Source: Lophium mytilinum
Taxonomy: Eukaryota; Ascomycota; Dothideomycetes; Mytilinidiales; Mytilinidiaceae
Reading direction: 5' to 3'
DNA length: 64,000 nt
Assembly: GCA_010093605.1 (NCBI GenBank)
Contig: MU004185.1
Location: 2,360,427 to 2,424,426, forward strand
The translations under genes were made by a program, and so were the position numbers. Below, piece by piece: positions 1-11,757 of this stretch. The notes below the pieces were generated by a model. That model did no database searches, was not told where the DNA came from, and saw only the letters and a program-made list of their open reading frames with translations. The first letter of the stretch is position 1. Every line of letters begins with the position of its first letter.

Positions 1-1760
1 TAGATTAATACTAAGCTAATATATAACCTTATAAAATTTAACGCTAGTATTATAGAGAAGCTAAACAACATTAACAAGAGTAGCAGTAATAAGGATAAGG
101 ATAAGAAGGAGGAGGAGCCCGTGGAGCACGCCGAAAGGTATAAGGAAGAAGTAGGGGTGCTAGAGGAGGATATTAAAATTAATAAAAATATATTTCTTAG
201 TAATCTAGATAATAAGAATATTACGCACGGTACGCCGCACGGAGATCTATACCTAAATTTACAGCTAATCCCGCCTCTACTAGCTTCTTAGCATGCTAAG
301 AGTATAGGGCTACCGCTCTAGAACCCTATTTAACGTAACTATAAGCGTGTAAACGTTAGAGGCTTAGATAAGTTAATTCTTAATACTAAGCCTATTCTGG
401 ATAATAGTTCTAGTCCTTCTAGGAAGGCTAAGAGAGGTCGTCCTAAAGGGAGTAGAAAAAGAGGTAAAAAAAGAGGTGGAAAAACGGGTAGAAATTTAAA
501 GCGCCCGGCATTATCCCAGGGACCTAATAAGGCCCTAGGAACAAAACGCGCCCGCAAAAATAATAATCTAATAGTATTTAATAAGGCTGCAATATAGTAG
601 AAGAAATGCGTAAAATTTAATAGAGTTATTAATTTTTTAGTATTATATATAAGGCCCGTAAGGCCTATAAGTATTATAATATTTATAAAATTTAGCTATA
701 TTAGCATGTAATAAAGGGGCCTTTTTAAGGGGCCTGCCTAGAGACCGCCCGTAATAACTAAAGACTAGACCCGTAAAAGATGCCGACTTATTACTATAGA
801 AGGCCGGAGCATAGGTAGAACCTAAAATTATATTAAGTCTACTGCTTTAAGTAGTTAGTTTCTATAATATTTCTAGGTCGACACCGCAACGTATAAAGGG
901 TGCGGCCGAGTGTATATTTACCTTATATAAGTATCTTACTAAAATCTATAATATAGCTCTATAATAACTATAACCGCATAATAAAAGTTCTTTTCTTAAG
1001 GAATATAACAATTAGGCCTTTCTAAATATCTCTAACTTTTTAGGAACTTAATATCTTGTCGTGGTGCTAAAATACAGGTCTAAGAAGCTACTAATTTAGG
1101 GTTACTTTAATGTTCCTCGCCTCGCGTAGCTAGTAGAGATGTAAATATGTGCGCCCCTAAATATTAATTAAAGAATATTACTAATTTTCGCTAATTATTG
1201 GCAATCGGGAACAAAATTAACTAATTATTTTAACATTGGCCAATGCTTAATTATTAGGCTAATTAGACTAGTTACTTAACGGGGGGGCAGCCCTCTATTT
1301 ATTAAACAGGGTTATATAAGCTAAGAATTACTAATAATTAAGGTTATACACGCCCCTGATTACTAATTAGAAGGGAATACAAGTTAATTGCCGAAATATT
1401 AAGGTTGTATAAGCCTCTAATTGCTAATTAGGAGGGAGTATAAGATTACCCTAATTTTGCAATTAGGAGGTGTTTCCCCCCCGTTCACTAATAAGGTAAA
1501 ATTAGCTAATTATACCTCTAAGAAATAAGACGGCTAGTTCTTAAGATAGAAATTACCGCCTAAGGTAGCTATAAGTAGTATTAGAATATACCTCTATACT
1601 AGGTATTCTAAGTGTTTCTTAGATTTAGAAGGTAAATCTCCCCTCCCGATTAGCAATTAGGGGCTTATGCTACCCCCTGTTCGCCAATTATCCTAATTAC
1701 CCCAATAATCAAGCATTGGCCGATGTTAAAATAATTGGTCGATTTCGTTCCCAATTGCCA
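1..1760. repeat. AT-rich, RIP-degraded repeat block
   Basis: Very A/T-rich sequence with TpA-dominated dinucleotides and no usable reading frame, in contrast to the balanced DNA that follows. On the plus strand around 60-600 a mutated coding remnant can be followed, with lysine/glutamate-rich stretches and an AT-hook-like RGRPKG core near 435-452, interrupted by stops at TAG. I infer a transposon-derived coding region inactivated by C-to-T/G-to-A mutation. The element family was not recognised. Confidence 0.75.
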
Positions 1761-1850
1761 ATAATCAGCGAAAATTGACAATAATCGTCGATTGGTGTTT
1801 GGGGGGGTGCAAATATACACTCGGCGGCACCCTTTGTACGACGATCTCGA
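880..1850. mobile_element. Inverted-repeat element (TIR or MITE-like), degraded
   Basis: The segment 1141-1290 matches the reverse complement of 1665-1814 over about 150 bp; shared cores include ggccaatgcttaattatt and its less mutated partner at the right arm. A second stretch near 885-920 (aaagggtgcggccgagtgta) matches the reverse complement of about 1815-1850, so the inverted similarity continues outward with an insertion in the left arm. The left arm carries more C-to-T/G-to-A changes than the right. Between the arms lie two direct repeats of about 45 bp (1338-1383 and 1399-1443). This fits a small DNA transposon or nested inverted insertions. No transposase was seen. Confidence 0.55.
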
Positions 1851-1914
1851 ACTCAAGCGCGGTCCAGCTCTCGACTTCCCCGAGATCCTGGGTGAGGAGC
1901 ACCGAAAATCCACA

Positions 1915-2200
1915 TGGACCGAGATCGGGAGGGGGTATAAAAATCATTCGCAGCGATATCCTCTCACAGAGGTCCTCGAAGAGTGCTTCCAGCAGCAGCA
2001 CAAGCCGAGCGCCAGCACGAAAAAGGAAATTTCCAGGAGGTACAGTATACCGATTGACAAGATCAACGTATGTATCTCTAATCAGACGCTGTTAAAAAGC
2101 TGATATGTGCAGAACTGGTTCCAGAATCGCAGAGCAAAGGTGAAACAGGACTTGAGGAACCAAATGGTCAACTTCGATGGACTTTGGAAGCGGGTCTAAG
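1915..2200 (+). pseudogene. Homeodomain gene relic
   Basis: The plus-strand frame ending at the TAA of 2198-2200 encodes most of a homeodomain. Helix 1/2 residues (LTEVLEECFQQQ and KKEISRRYSIP) run to about 2068. A 45-nt intron (gtatgt...gtgcag, about 2069-2113) is then removed, and helix 3 reads INNWFQNRRAKVKQ with the invariant W, F, N and R of the recognition helix at normal spacing. The N-terminal arm is missing: upstream the frame runs into the inverted-repeat element and has no convincing ATG. The frame stops 20 residues after helix 3, so any larger protein is truncated. Homeodomain proteins bind DNA in the nucleus. Fungal homologues often also carry C2H2 fingers, a type of domain found in the broken gene at 20319-21777. 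I see this as a truncated relic, although a short expressed form cannot be excluded. Confidence 0.65.
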
Positions 2201-2795
2201 TATTGTTTAGTTCATTGATCATATATAATAGACGAGGCAGGTCTCATTTCTCTGGTGCGTGGGTTTGGAGTATGCTATCATTGTCTCATGAGCTCTCTCT
2301 AGCGCGAGCTACTCTATTTGCTATCAGCTAACTCTTATTTATTTTACTGGATCACCTTCTCATAGAGCTAGGCTTGTCTGTTTTCGCGCTCGCCCATAGT
2401 GTGGTTTCTCCAACGTCAATGAAATGTAGCAAAATCTCCGCGGTGAATATAAAGCCGCTAATCACTCGGTGCTATCAGCAGAGAGGCATGTATGTCCCAT
2501 TTCGACCGCGTAGTAGACCTTCTATGAATGGGTTACGGGAGGATTTTCTCTATGTGCTGCGGGGAACTGCGCGGCGGTAATATGCACGGTATCACGGCTG
2601 TACAGTACATATCACTCGTGATATGCTAGGTCTACTATTACAGCTCGAATTCGCTGATTATGAGAACTCGCATAGTAATATAGTTGTTATGCACACGCTC
2701 CAAAGCGTTTTCTGACTCTGTATTGACACCTCTATCAATAAGTTAACTTTCAAGGAATCCGATGCGTTGCATCCGTTAATGATGAGAAATGGAGC
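2201..2795. other. Intergenic, no gene seen
   Basis: Balanced base composition, but only short unconvincing frames. The stretch may hold 3' flanking sequence of the homeodomain relic and of the minus-strand gene that ends at 2796. Confidence 0.5.
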
Positions 2796-4820
2796 TCAGA
2801 TTTTGGGCTGCAATCTTTCCCAGCCGTTATTTCTTCTCATTCGATTTCCTGGACGCCTCAAACGCACTGGTGTCATAGTTGGTCGCTGGACTACTGTAGA
2901 AACTCGATTCTCGTGGCTAGAGTTCCGGAGCATCGCAAAGGTGGTGCCATAGCCGACTACAAGAATCTTGAGAGAACTACCTGTGATCGCAACATCATCT
3001 ACAATACCCTGGAATAACTGCAGGAACATTTCCGCCCACCGCTCGTCATCTCTGTTCGCTTCAAAGAGATCTTGGGCTTCCACGACGACGAAGCACTTTG
3101 AGAGTCTGGTGAAGATTCCACGTAACAATTGTGCCCACTCTGCGTCTGTATGATCCGCCCCGATCTTTACAAAGTTTAGTTCGTGAAGATGGTTCTGCAG
3201 AAGAGTCGGTTGGTTTTGAAGTAATTGAAAGACTAGGCCTTTTAGGACCTCTGCTACTGTAGGAGGTCGGTCGTGGGAGCGCAGAGGTGCAATGTTCCAG
3301 ATTACGTGGATGGACCTTTTCTGTAAAAATTTGACAACATCCGCGGCGAACTCTTTAGCTTTTGCTTCTGCGCGAGGGCCGACTTTGACCAGAAAAAGCG
3401 AAGATCCGTCGGTTGACATCCAATTTCCTAGAGCGGCTAAAAGGCTCGAAAGTTGCGTGGTTCGTGTGTTTCGAGTGTTTGACCGAGTAGCAATAGAGAG
3501 TACTTTGTAGAGTATTTCGTGTGGACAGGTCTTGGGTTTCAGGACGGACAGTATTTGAGAGAATTCGATCTCGTAAATACGAGGCTTCATGTGGGAAACA
3601 TCAACGTGAATGCTCTCGGTGATAGCTTTATTACCTATAGGATTCCAGTCAGCATGACACCCTCGATAATTATGCGCGGTGCGGTGTAAGGTCATAGAGT
3701 GTATACACCGTAATTTTATCATAAACTTACATGTAGCAACTTGCAGCACATTGATGACCGTCTCTTCAACTCTAACCTGCATTTCCTTCAGCTCTAGTTG
3801 CATAGCGTGTAGCTTTTCGTCTCTTTCCCTTGCCTCTTCGTCTCTTCTCCTTGCCTCTGTGTGTAGTATTTGCATAGTGATGTTCATGTCACGAACCTCC
3901 GCTCGGTTTCCGGAGGTGGCCACATCATCAACCGTTCTCGCACATAGTTTGATCTGTTCGACCGTGTCTTGGTATTCGAGTTTGTACGGCTTGAAGATTG
4001 CCGAGCGTATGCGTGCTGCAAGGCCACGCTTGTACCAGTTCACTGCTTTCTGCAGGAACAAGATGATGTGAGCGTATAGGCGGGATATTGCCGCTTGCAT
4101 ATCTTCAGTTTTGAAAAGCTCGGCGCTTAATTTGGTTTGACGTAATGCTTCGCCGATAATGGCAAGGGCCTGAGCGAATTCCTCGACTAATTCAGCGTAG
4201 ACTATGATACCCTGGGGAAGTGTTAGCGTATGGTAAAAAGGGCCTAATATAAGTGTACATATGTAATCACAGCCCCATCAATTTTCGTGTAAAGAGGCGT
4301 GGGACGGAAATACATACAACGTACCTGAAGAACGAACTTGACTGAGCCCCAGGCCAGGCATAGATATTCCGGGTGGTGCTGGGCTAGGACGTCCAAAACA
4401 TTACTGTAGTATAGTATTGTTCCAGAAAATCTCTGAAGCCATTTCATAACCCCAGTCCTCTTCTCCCTTTTCGTGTCGTAACGCTGCTTTATATCCTCCA
4501 TGACATCTACCACATCTTTCATGCAAGTGTTTCCATCCAGTATCTCGCTGGCCTTCCCCGGGAGCTCCGTTTCGACGAATTTCTTTGCCTCATCGTAGGC
4601 TTCCTGGGCTATATCCTTCCTAGAGGTGGCATTCTGTATTAGCGCATGCTTTCGTGAAAGGGCGGAACTGCCCGTGCTCAGATGTAGCGCAGAACAGGTA
4701 CACACAGCCTTCAACAAGGGTTTTTACGTACTTCGGAACGGAACAAGGTCTGTACGAGGATCTTATGAAGCATCTATTCGTGACAGCAGCGATGCCGTCT
4801 TCTGAGGTAGGGACGGGCAT
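2796..4820 (-). CDS. DUF7708-type fungal protein with coiled coil and degenerate NTPase-like C-terminus
   Basis: Four exons are inferred. Exon 1 starts at the ATG of 4820 and a gtacgt...gggcag intron brings it into frame with exon 2. Exon 2 ends at 4325 and exon 3 starts at 4211 (intron 4212-4324). A further GTAAGT intron lies near 3660-3735, with two possible acceptors. Exon 2 carries the DUF7708 signature (VMKWLQRFSGTILYYSNVLD, then a PEY.CLAWGSVKFVL segment). Exon 3 continues it and then forms a charged coiled coil (repeated EARRRDEEARERDEK). The last 250 residues resemble the NTPase-like part of these proteins (SLFLVKVGPRAEAKAKEF, then CFVVVEAQDLFE as a possible Walker B) but no Walker A loop is visible. 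DUF7708 is usually the N-terminal domain of fungal NACHT/STAND-like proteins; a signalling role is inferred only from that. The gene diverges from the AAA+ gene at 5261. Confidence 0.72.
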
Positions 4821-5260
4821 GGCGACAGGTTTGGACGTGTTGGCCGAGAGTGCTTGGAGTATTTAGGGGCACTGCCCGGCCGGAAGGAAACACGAAACAT
4901 GAGAGTTGTTCTCATAGTAAGGGCTGGGCAGTGGTGGGGAGAGTTGAGGCGAAGCTGGCAGGCTGGTTCTGCACCCACCTGGCCACCGAGGCAGACTTCA
5001 GCCTCGTGGAAAAAGAAAACATGCCAAGCAGTATCCTGGGGCACATTGCATTTGGGGGCCAAAGTCGTTGCCCAAGGCAAACCTCAGCCTTGGCCATGCT
5101 TATATCTCAGCTTTTTCTTTCACAACGACAACGGTCGAGTCTGTCGTCTTCTACAATCATTCACTGTCTCTTTTCAAAATTGTAGAAAACAAGGATTTCA
5201 GATTCAGAGATATCAGTTCAATGACGATAAAAATCCGACGATCTCAAGAAGACTCGTAGA
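4821..5260. promoter_or_regulatory. Divergent intergenic region between DUF7708 and AAA+ genes
   Basis: 440 bp separate the two divergent start codons, so both promoters should lie here. Just before the 5261 ATG the sequence is pyrimidine- then A-rich, as is common for fungal leaders. No specific operator was recognised. Confidence 0.4.
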
Positions 5261-7569
5261 ATGAATCCATCCTTGGGATCCAGCGCGAATGCATCCACGA
5301 GTCAGCCGAGGAAACGAGACCGAGAAGAATGGAGCAACGGGACGACCCCCAGTGTGGAAGAGCCTCAAGAAATACTTCGTAATGTCCAGGATGCAGATGT
5401 CAAAGGAAGAACTACAAAACGCGCCCGTAACTCTCCAAATCCAGTTCCATTTTCTCCGAAGGGTCCTCGAAAATATATAATCGCTCATCTAGTTGAATGC
5501 GATCGCGAAGGAAACCATAAAGACCATGCCTCTCGGGCAACTTATCTGGACACTCCACGACTATATGCTGGAGATAGCAAAGCCAGCGTTCTTCGTGGTA
5601 AGAAGTTCATCGCCGAAGACGGGCTCCATACCGATCTACTCGAAGAGCGCGGCATCCACTTTGTTGTCTACAGGAATTACGACTGCAGAAATTATCACGA
5701 ACATGTCAAAGACGACTTCAATCCGCTTCCACTGCCGCAAATAAAACGGGAAGTTCTGGCAGGCCTGAAAGCCCACTTTTTTGATCTCCCAAAAGATGGC
5801 GACGATGCTGTGGCCCGATGGGAGAACATTGGAAGCCTTTCGATAACTCTACAGCAAACGCTTGAAACCATCAGATATCCTGGACAACTCAAGCTCGAAG
5901 CTCCTTACACAGCCTTTTATCATGGGCGATCTCTTCTTGCAGACCACGCGTCTGGTCGCTCTGGTATCTTGGAGCCTTTACATCAGGACCACCTGCAGTC
6001 GCTTCTGGACTACGTACTGGGTTTTTGCGCGGATGACTACAAAGCTGCAGATGTGCTTTTTGCGATGGGACTAGTTGATAAGCAGCATTTCCAGAAACTC
6101 TTTCCACCAAACGAAGTTCTTGTCGACGCTAAGGATCCGCAACCGTTAGCATACAGTACCATCGACTGCGCACAAAATCATCCCCTCGAGCTTCTTTTGA
6201 CCGTTTGGAACTGGCAGTATGACGGCCTCTTCCGACAAAAGAATAGTCTACTCACAGTGACTTGGCCGTCCTATGATGGTCAGATCCCAATATCAGCATT
6301 ACCGGTATATCCGCTACGGTATGATACCACCGGATTAAAAGAGAGACTGATCGAGCGAGGTCAAATGTTTTGGGAATGTCGCAAGCGGAAGTTCGTTAGC
6401 TATGAATCTTCAAATTCTGCGTTGGAGCTACAAACGGTAAGCGCCTCAGCTCCCCAATAAAACTGGCTACTAACCCGAAAACTGAAGAGCAACCCGAGAT
6501 ACATGATAGACATCGCCACTTACAGGCAGCTGCATCTTGACGCGTTTTCTTCCCCGCAGAACGATGAGACAGAGCTCGACGCCACGGACCTTGAAGAACC
6601 GCCCGAAGGCCCTTTCCTTTTGCTTCTGCCCGCTACTATTCGTGGTTACGGATTCCATGACAAAAAGTGGAGTAAGGAACGCTCTCGACCGAAAAGTGAC
6701 AAAGACTGATGAAAGCAGAGATGCTCTCCTTGGAGCATATTCGAGAAGTCGTCTGGAACAAAGAAGCTTTCGAACGCCGACTAGTGCTGAAATCCCAGAA
6801 GAAAGAGCTGATCAAGGCCCTTATATCTGTTCATATAGCCGTCAATGGCTCATATACCAGTGATATCATTGAGGGAAAGGGAAAGGGCTTGATCATCATG
6901 CTCCACGGCGGGCCCGGTACCGGGAAGACTTTGACGGCCGAAAGCGTAGCGGAGCTCGCCGAAAAGCCGCTTTACAAAGTCACCTGTGGGGATATCGGCA
7001 CAGACCCCGAGGGTGTGGAGAAGTACCTCGAGTCTGTTCTCTATATCGGAACTATCTGGGGCTGTGTCGTTCTTCTGGACGAAGCCGACGTCTTTCTGGA
7101 AGAACGCGTTCCGACTGATCTTCAGCGAAATGCTCTCGTGTCCGTTTTTCTTCGCGTCCTGGAGTACTACGATGGCATTCTCATCTTGACGTCGAACCGA
7201 ATCGGCACGTTCGACGAAGCATTCAAATCGAGAGTGCAGTTGGCGATGCACTACCCATCTTTGGACCGGGATGGACGGTGGCAGATATGGAGCAACTTCC
7301 TTAAATCTATGGTACGAGAGGGAGAGAATGTCAATATCGACGAAGTCGGAGATAAACTTGATCTTTTAGCACGGTATGAGCTGAACGGTCGACAAATCAG
7401 GAATACCGTGAATACTGCGAGGCAGTTGGCACGCTATAAGAAGGAGACGCTTGCATACGCGCACTTTGAAACTGCGATAGATGTTACGAATGAGTTTGAG
7501 GAGTACATCACTAAAGCTCGAGGACATACAGACGAGGAAAACGCGCGGATGCAAGGGCACAGGCACTGA
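5261..7569 (+). CDS. AAA+ ATPase with N-terminal DUF7025-like region
   Basis: Three exons: 5261-6436, 6488-6671 and 6719-7569, joined by introns of 51 and 47 nt, giving about 737 residues. The N-terminal 70 residues are polar and include a KGRTTKRAR basic patch. The middle (about 80-450) matches the layout of the DUF7025-type region of fungal AAA proteins, ending in the typical SNPRYMIDIATYRQL and LLLLPATIRGYGFHDKKW segments at the exon joins. The AAA core has Walker A (HGGPGTGKT), Walker B (VVLLDEADVFLEER), sensor 1 (ILTSNRIGTFDEAFKSR) and a C-terminal ELNGRQIRN sensor-2 segment, so it should hydrolyse ATP. Family members are of unknown cellular role; remodelling of a protein substrate is the general expectation. 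The reading frame is intact. Confidence 0.85.
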
Positions 7570-7605
7570 ACATGACGATTCCTACACTTTCCAGCAACCA
7601 GTATA

Positions 7606-8601
7606 TCAATTATAACCGCTGAACTTGCACGATCGTCTCTTGTGCCGCTTCAGATGCTCGAATTCTGCAAAGGACCGTATGCAAATGTCGCATACATGAG
7701 GCCTAGGTTTGTGGAGTTTCGGGGGCGGGTATAGTTGGGTAGTGTTTTGGGAGCCTGTAGCGTTCCCTGGTTTGGATGGGACATGCTCCCATGCAAGTTG
7801 ATTTGGAACGACACTCCAGTCATACTCCTTTGCTAAATCCTTCCAAACTACATCATCTATCATTCTAGATCTTGTTGATGTATAAATCGATTGAATTAGA
7901 CAAGCGTGGCTCTCGGACACAGGGATGGTCGATAAAATTATATCTGTAGTGCTCGATGCACGAGTTGCAAGGTGTTCCGGCGTCGCACTACTCTAATTTT
8001 AGTTCCTGAGGCCTGGAAAAAATGTTGCTTAGAGAACCGACAGCTACTTTCCGAATTCTACAGTTACTGCAAGCTCTCACTACGAGACTGTCAGTGATGG
8101 TTTTGCGGAGTAGTACCGAAACCACTTACAGCTACGCATCGAGAAAGCACCCATTCGCTGGGCAGAGATCCACCCGGGCGATAGGAACGGAACGAAAGGA
8201 GAATCCTCTCGCACACGCTTTCGTCCTTTCGTCAACTCCAACTTCCGAGGCTTAATAGCCATCCACTCGTCCGTGCTGTCCCGAGATGGTAAAGCCGAAT
8301 CGGTAGCCACGCTAGTTACGCAGGTGCGCCGGTTCTCAAGAGCAGATAGTCGACATTTATAGCGGACGTGATCTCCGGTCGTCATGTCCTGGGAGATCGT
8401 GTACTTCGTAAATAAACTAGAAGGCCTTCGACCATGCTCTTCAACCATAACCTTGTGATTTCCCACTGAAAGTCGCCTGCTTCTAAGGCTTGCCGTTTTT
8501 ATTGGTCCAGTGGTCCCCTCGTTGTTTTTCTCTACCTCCTTTCGCACGTCCTTAGCATCGTCGTCGTCACCGGGGCCTTTGAGCAGAAGTGAGATGTCCA
8601 T
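7606..8601 (-). CDS. Small C2H2-type zinc finger protein, two exons
   Basis: Exon 1 (8601-8130) starts MDISLLLKGPGDDDD and contains a conserved block, LFTKYTISQDMTTGDHVR, followed by KCRLSALENRR. This block recurs in the broken genes at 20319 and 23010. It ends in a basic region (RKLELTKGRKRVRED). A GTAAGT donor at 8129 and a ctacag acceptor at 7944-7946 keep the phase and join it to exon 2 (7943-7606). Exon 2 ends with one finger, CDICIRSFAEFEHLKRHKRR, whose last ligand appears to be Cys (H-x4-C) rather than His. About 270 residues. The 186-nt intron is longer than the others here, so the join is a proposal; the two exons could be separate fragments. A nuclear DNA-binding role is inferred from the finger and basic region. 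Confidence 0.55.
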
Positions 8602-9319
8602 TCTGAATGACCGGAGCTGGGTGGAATAGTAAATGACCTAGGGTTCACACAGCAAAGAGATGTTGGAAGTTGTGTGCAATTTTCTCCCTGACCCTGTCAT
8701 ACGGAGCGGCCTGTCAGAGCAGCTTACTGAATGCCTTCAGCTAAACGTACTAAGATAAGGCTATAAGTTCGAAACACATCAGCTATAGAAATTCCAGGGC
8801 CGGACGGCGCATGAAGATGGTTTTAGGAGAAATTGAAAGCCTGAGCGCCCATATCGCGAAGGCGGCATCCTAGCCTACTCACGGAGTGAGGCGCAGTATT
8901 CCCTCGCCTTGGGATTCAGCCAAGGCTACCTAAGCCAATCGGGGGTCAGATACGTGGACTAATCAGACGCGGCGTATAGACTTACGTACCCGAACCCAGC
9001 CTCTCAGAACAAACCTTCTACGTCTGAGAATTGACCCACATGTATACCCATATTAGCCCCGAGAACCGGCGCGGAACAGACTTTCTTCGGTGAAAGTAGC
9101 GGACTAGCTGCTTATGCAACTAGAAGACAGTAGACGATCTTTGAACAAATCAGAACGTCCGAAGGTCACGTGGATTAGTCGAAGGGGTATGTCTAATTGT
9201 TGGCACTTTCACTAAAAAGCATACTTTTGAAATTAAATAGCTCTACGTGATAGGGCAGTAGGCGTGTCTGGGGTCTCTCTGATGCGCACAGCCACGGCTT
9301 ATTGAAAAACATTGTGCAA
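8602..9319. other. Intergenic, no gene seen
   Basis: Contains only short frames without recognisable motifs. It lies upstream of the C2H2 gene and downstream of the peroxidase gene. Confidence 0.5.
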
Positions 9320-10900
9320 CTATAGAGCACTCCCAGCCTTAGCAGCCCCCGAGAAGGACACAAGTTTCGTCCAGAGGTCAGTTCCACCTGTCTGGAGATC
9401 CTCAAACTCAGGGCACGCGAGGCTCAGAATTGGCGCAGCAATAGTGTCTGTGATGAGCTCAAGCGGCGTCGCCAGCGTCTTGAAGATAGTAGCGAGGCTG
9501 TTCGGTGCAAATGTCTTGACGACTTCCAGAACGAAGCATATGAGGCCGTTTCCTTCGAGAATAGTGGCACTATTGAGAACGCCGCCCGTGATGTCGTCGA
9601 AATCGACCCCAACGAAGGAGTTCACTTTGCCCATGTTCCCTCCAATGGACAGAGTAGCGGGATACTTCAGATACCACTGGAGGAGGTCGACGTTGAGTTG
9701 TACAAGGCTGTAATCTACGGGAATTCGGTACCAGTTGGAAGGGATCTGCTCTTGACCTCTCTTGTACACTAGGCCGGATGGCTGCTTGCTGTCTTCGTAG
9801 ACGGCCCAAAATGACTTCAATACGTTCTTGGCTGCATTGTGTAAGCTTCATTCTTCTGGAAAAGGTGGGGGACAGCCCAAAGGTACGTACTCATTTGGCC
9901 CAAAGGATGTTCAGCGGAGTGGTTGCTCAATAGACGAGTAGTAAAGGCGTACCCAGCATTTCGTCCGATCATACCGGTGTAAGGCCCGCTGTAGAAATGT
10001 GGATTGGACGCCTTGCTTTCCTCGAATCGCTTGGCAATGCGGGCACCAACGTCGTCGAAAGTAAGGACGTCTCCCATTGAATTATAGATGTCCATGAACA
10101 AAGTCATGTTCATAGTAGCTGCATCTCCAGTAACATAGAGATCATCTCGCGTGTTGGAGGCGTCGGCTTCGATGAAGTTGTGAGCGGCATCTAGGCCGCG
10201 GGGGGTTCCTGTACACTCTCAATATGCGCCTATATCAGTTCGGACACTTGAAGGCCTTTCATACCAAGAAGTCCAAGCACGTTGCCGAGAATGTTGGACA
10301 CTTTGCTAGACTCTCCGCCAATCGAGAATCCAGGGTCAAGAGAGAGCGGGTTACCGGAATACACTGTGCCCATGACGCCAATCAAAGTGCCTAGGTCGAT
10401 GCCCATGCCGTACACTGTTCTCGATGAGTATCTGTGCATCATCTTGCTCATACCTCTTCTACTGACCTTCATTTACGGCCACGATTGTTTCTACCAACTG
10501 CATTCTGTCAGATAAACCATTGACACGATGCTGTAGTCTAACATACACTCGCAATTCCATCTCGAGGAAGATACCCGTGGTTCGCGAGGGCATTTAAGCC
10601 GGGACAAGGCCCTCGCTGATCACCAGCGTCGAAGTTTGGAGGTTGAAATGCATGTTTGCCAGAAACTGTTCTGAAGTGTCAGCTTCGTGTGCAAAGTTGG
10701 AGTGACCTGTTGGGCATACCATCTACTGGTTTTCCAGTTGAGATAAGCAGGCGTTTGTCTCGAATCTCTATCAGCGCCCTGTGAAGCTGTTCGGGGGATG
10801 CCTTCAATTTTGCAAAATTATCTGAAGTGGGAAAAGAGTGGACGAACGAAGAGAGGCTCAGCAGCGGAAGTGTGAACCACGCCGAAGAAAGCATCATCAT
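9320..10900 (-). CDS. Secreted chloroperoxidase-like heme-thiolate peroxidase
   Basis: Six exons are inferred: 10900-10720, 10665-10547, 10497-10467, 10414-10265, 10208-9891 and 9831-9320. Each join keeps the frame. The N-terminus is a signal peptide (MMMLSSAWFTLPLLSLSSF, cleavage near VHSFP). Exon 2 has the family hallmark GPCPGLNALANHGYLPRDG, where the Cys of PCP is the proximal heme ligand. Exons 3-4 give VYGMGIDLGTLIGVMGT, and exon 5 has the HNFIEADASNTRDD segment with the EAD acid-base region. The C-terminal half is complete and ends AAKAGSAL. Such enzymes (Peroxidase_2 family, related to chloroperoxidase and unspecific peroxygenase) use hydrogen peroxide outside the cell for halogenation or oxygen insertion; which substrate applies here cannot be read from sequence. 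No defect was seen. Confidence 0.9.
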
Positions 10901-11757
10901 TGCTAAAAGAACGGAAGGAGTGAAGGACAGTAGGATAGGTCACAGAGACTATTGGCTGTGAGGCTGACAATATGTAGTAATACAGAGACCCCTAATGGTC
11001 GCGGCGATCGTGACTCGGATATTGGGCAGCCATTATCTGACCCTTTCGGCCCATGCCGAATGGCCCTGCTGGTCATGAAGCTCTCAAAGACGTTGAGAAC
11101 TGTCTGATAGCGATCGTCATGATGCAGGCCCAGCCACCGGGTTGGCCCACTAGCGTCAGTGCTTGAACAAGGGCCCTGGACCTGGGGTGAGCAAGGGGTG
11201 AACAGACAAAACGGGGGGTGACCTGCAAACGTAATGTACACAGTAAGATTTCCCGGGGTCGAGTCATTGACTACTGCGGGATTGTTTTTCCGTGCCCTAG
11301 CTAGATATGGCCTGGTGCGTAGAAATAGGATTATTGCTTTCCGAATGCTTTGCATCCCCTCTGCACAATGAAAGAACATAGCTCAGCATGAAAAAGAAAG
11401 GCCTCGAATATGCTTTCATCGCTGTGAACCGAATGCCAAGCTCACTCGAAGCGTTCTAAAGCCTATTCTAGGAGCGCCTTTGAAGGCCACAAAAGAACAA
11501 AAGAAGCCCTTTGGCGTTCACAAGAAGCTTAGTTGGGTTACACATGCGTGTACAGCGCTAAGTCTATTATAAAGGCTATTTGTTCGGTTGTAACCCAAAG
11601 TACTAGCTAACACTAAATGATGACAGTCAAAGAAAGAACATATTTCTACGTCAAAAGGACCCTATTTGCGCCAAACCGCCTGCAGGTGTTTATCGACTCT
11701 ATACGACGCTCAACTGTATCGCTACTCCGAGCAAATTGGTCGACTCTCAACACTGTG
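10901..11757. other. Intergenic, no gene seen
   Basis: Promoter side of the peroxidase gene and 3' side of the ligase gene. Open frames here are short and lack family motifs. Confidence 0.5.

Noticed and set aside
1340-1460. CRISPR-like spaced repeats.
   Set aside because: Only two diverged copies, unequal spacing, and a eukaryotic setting.
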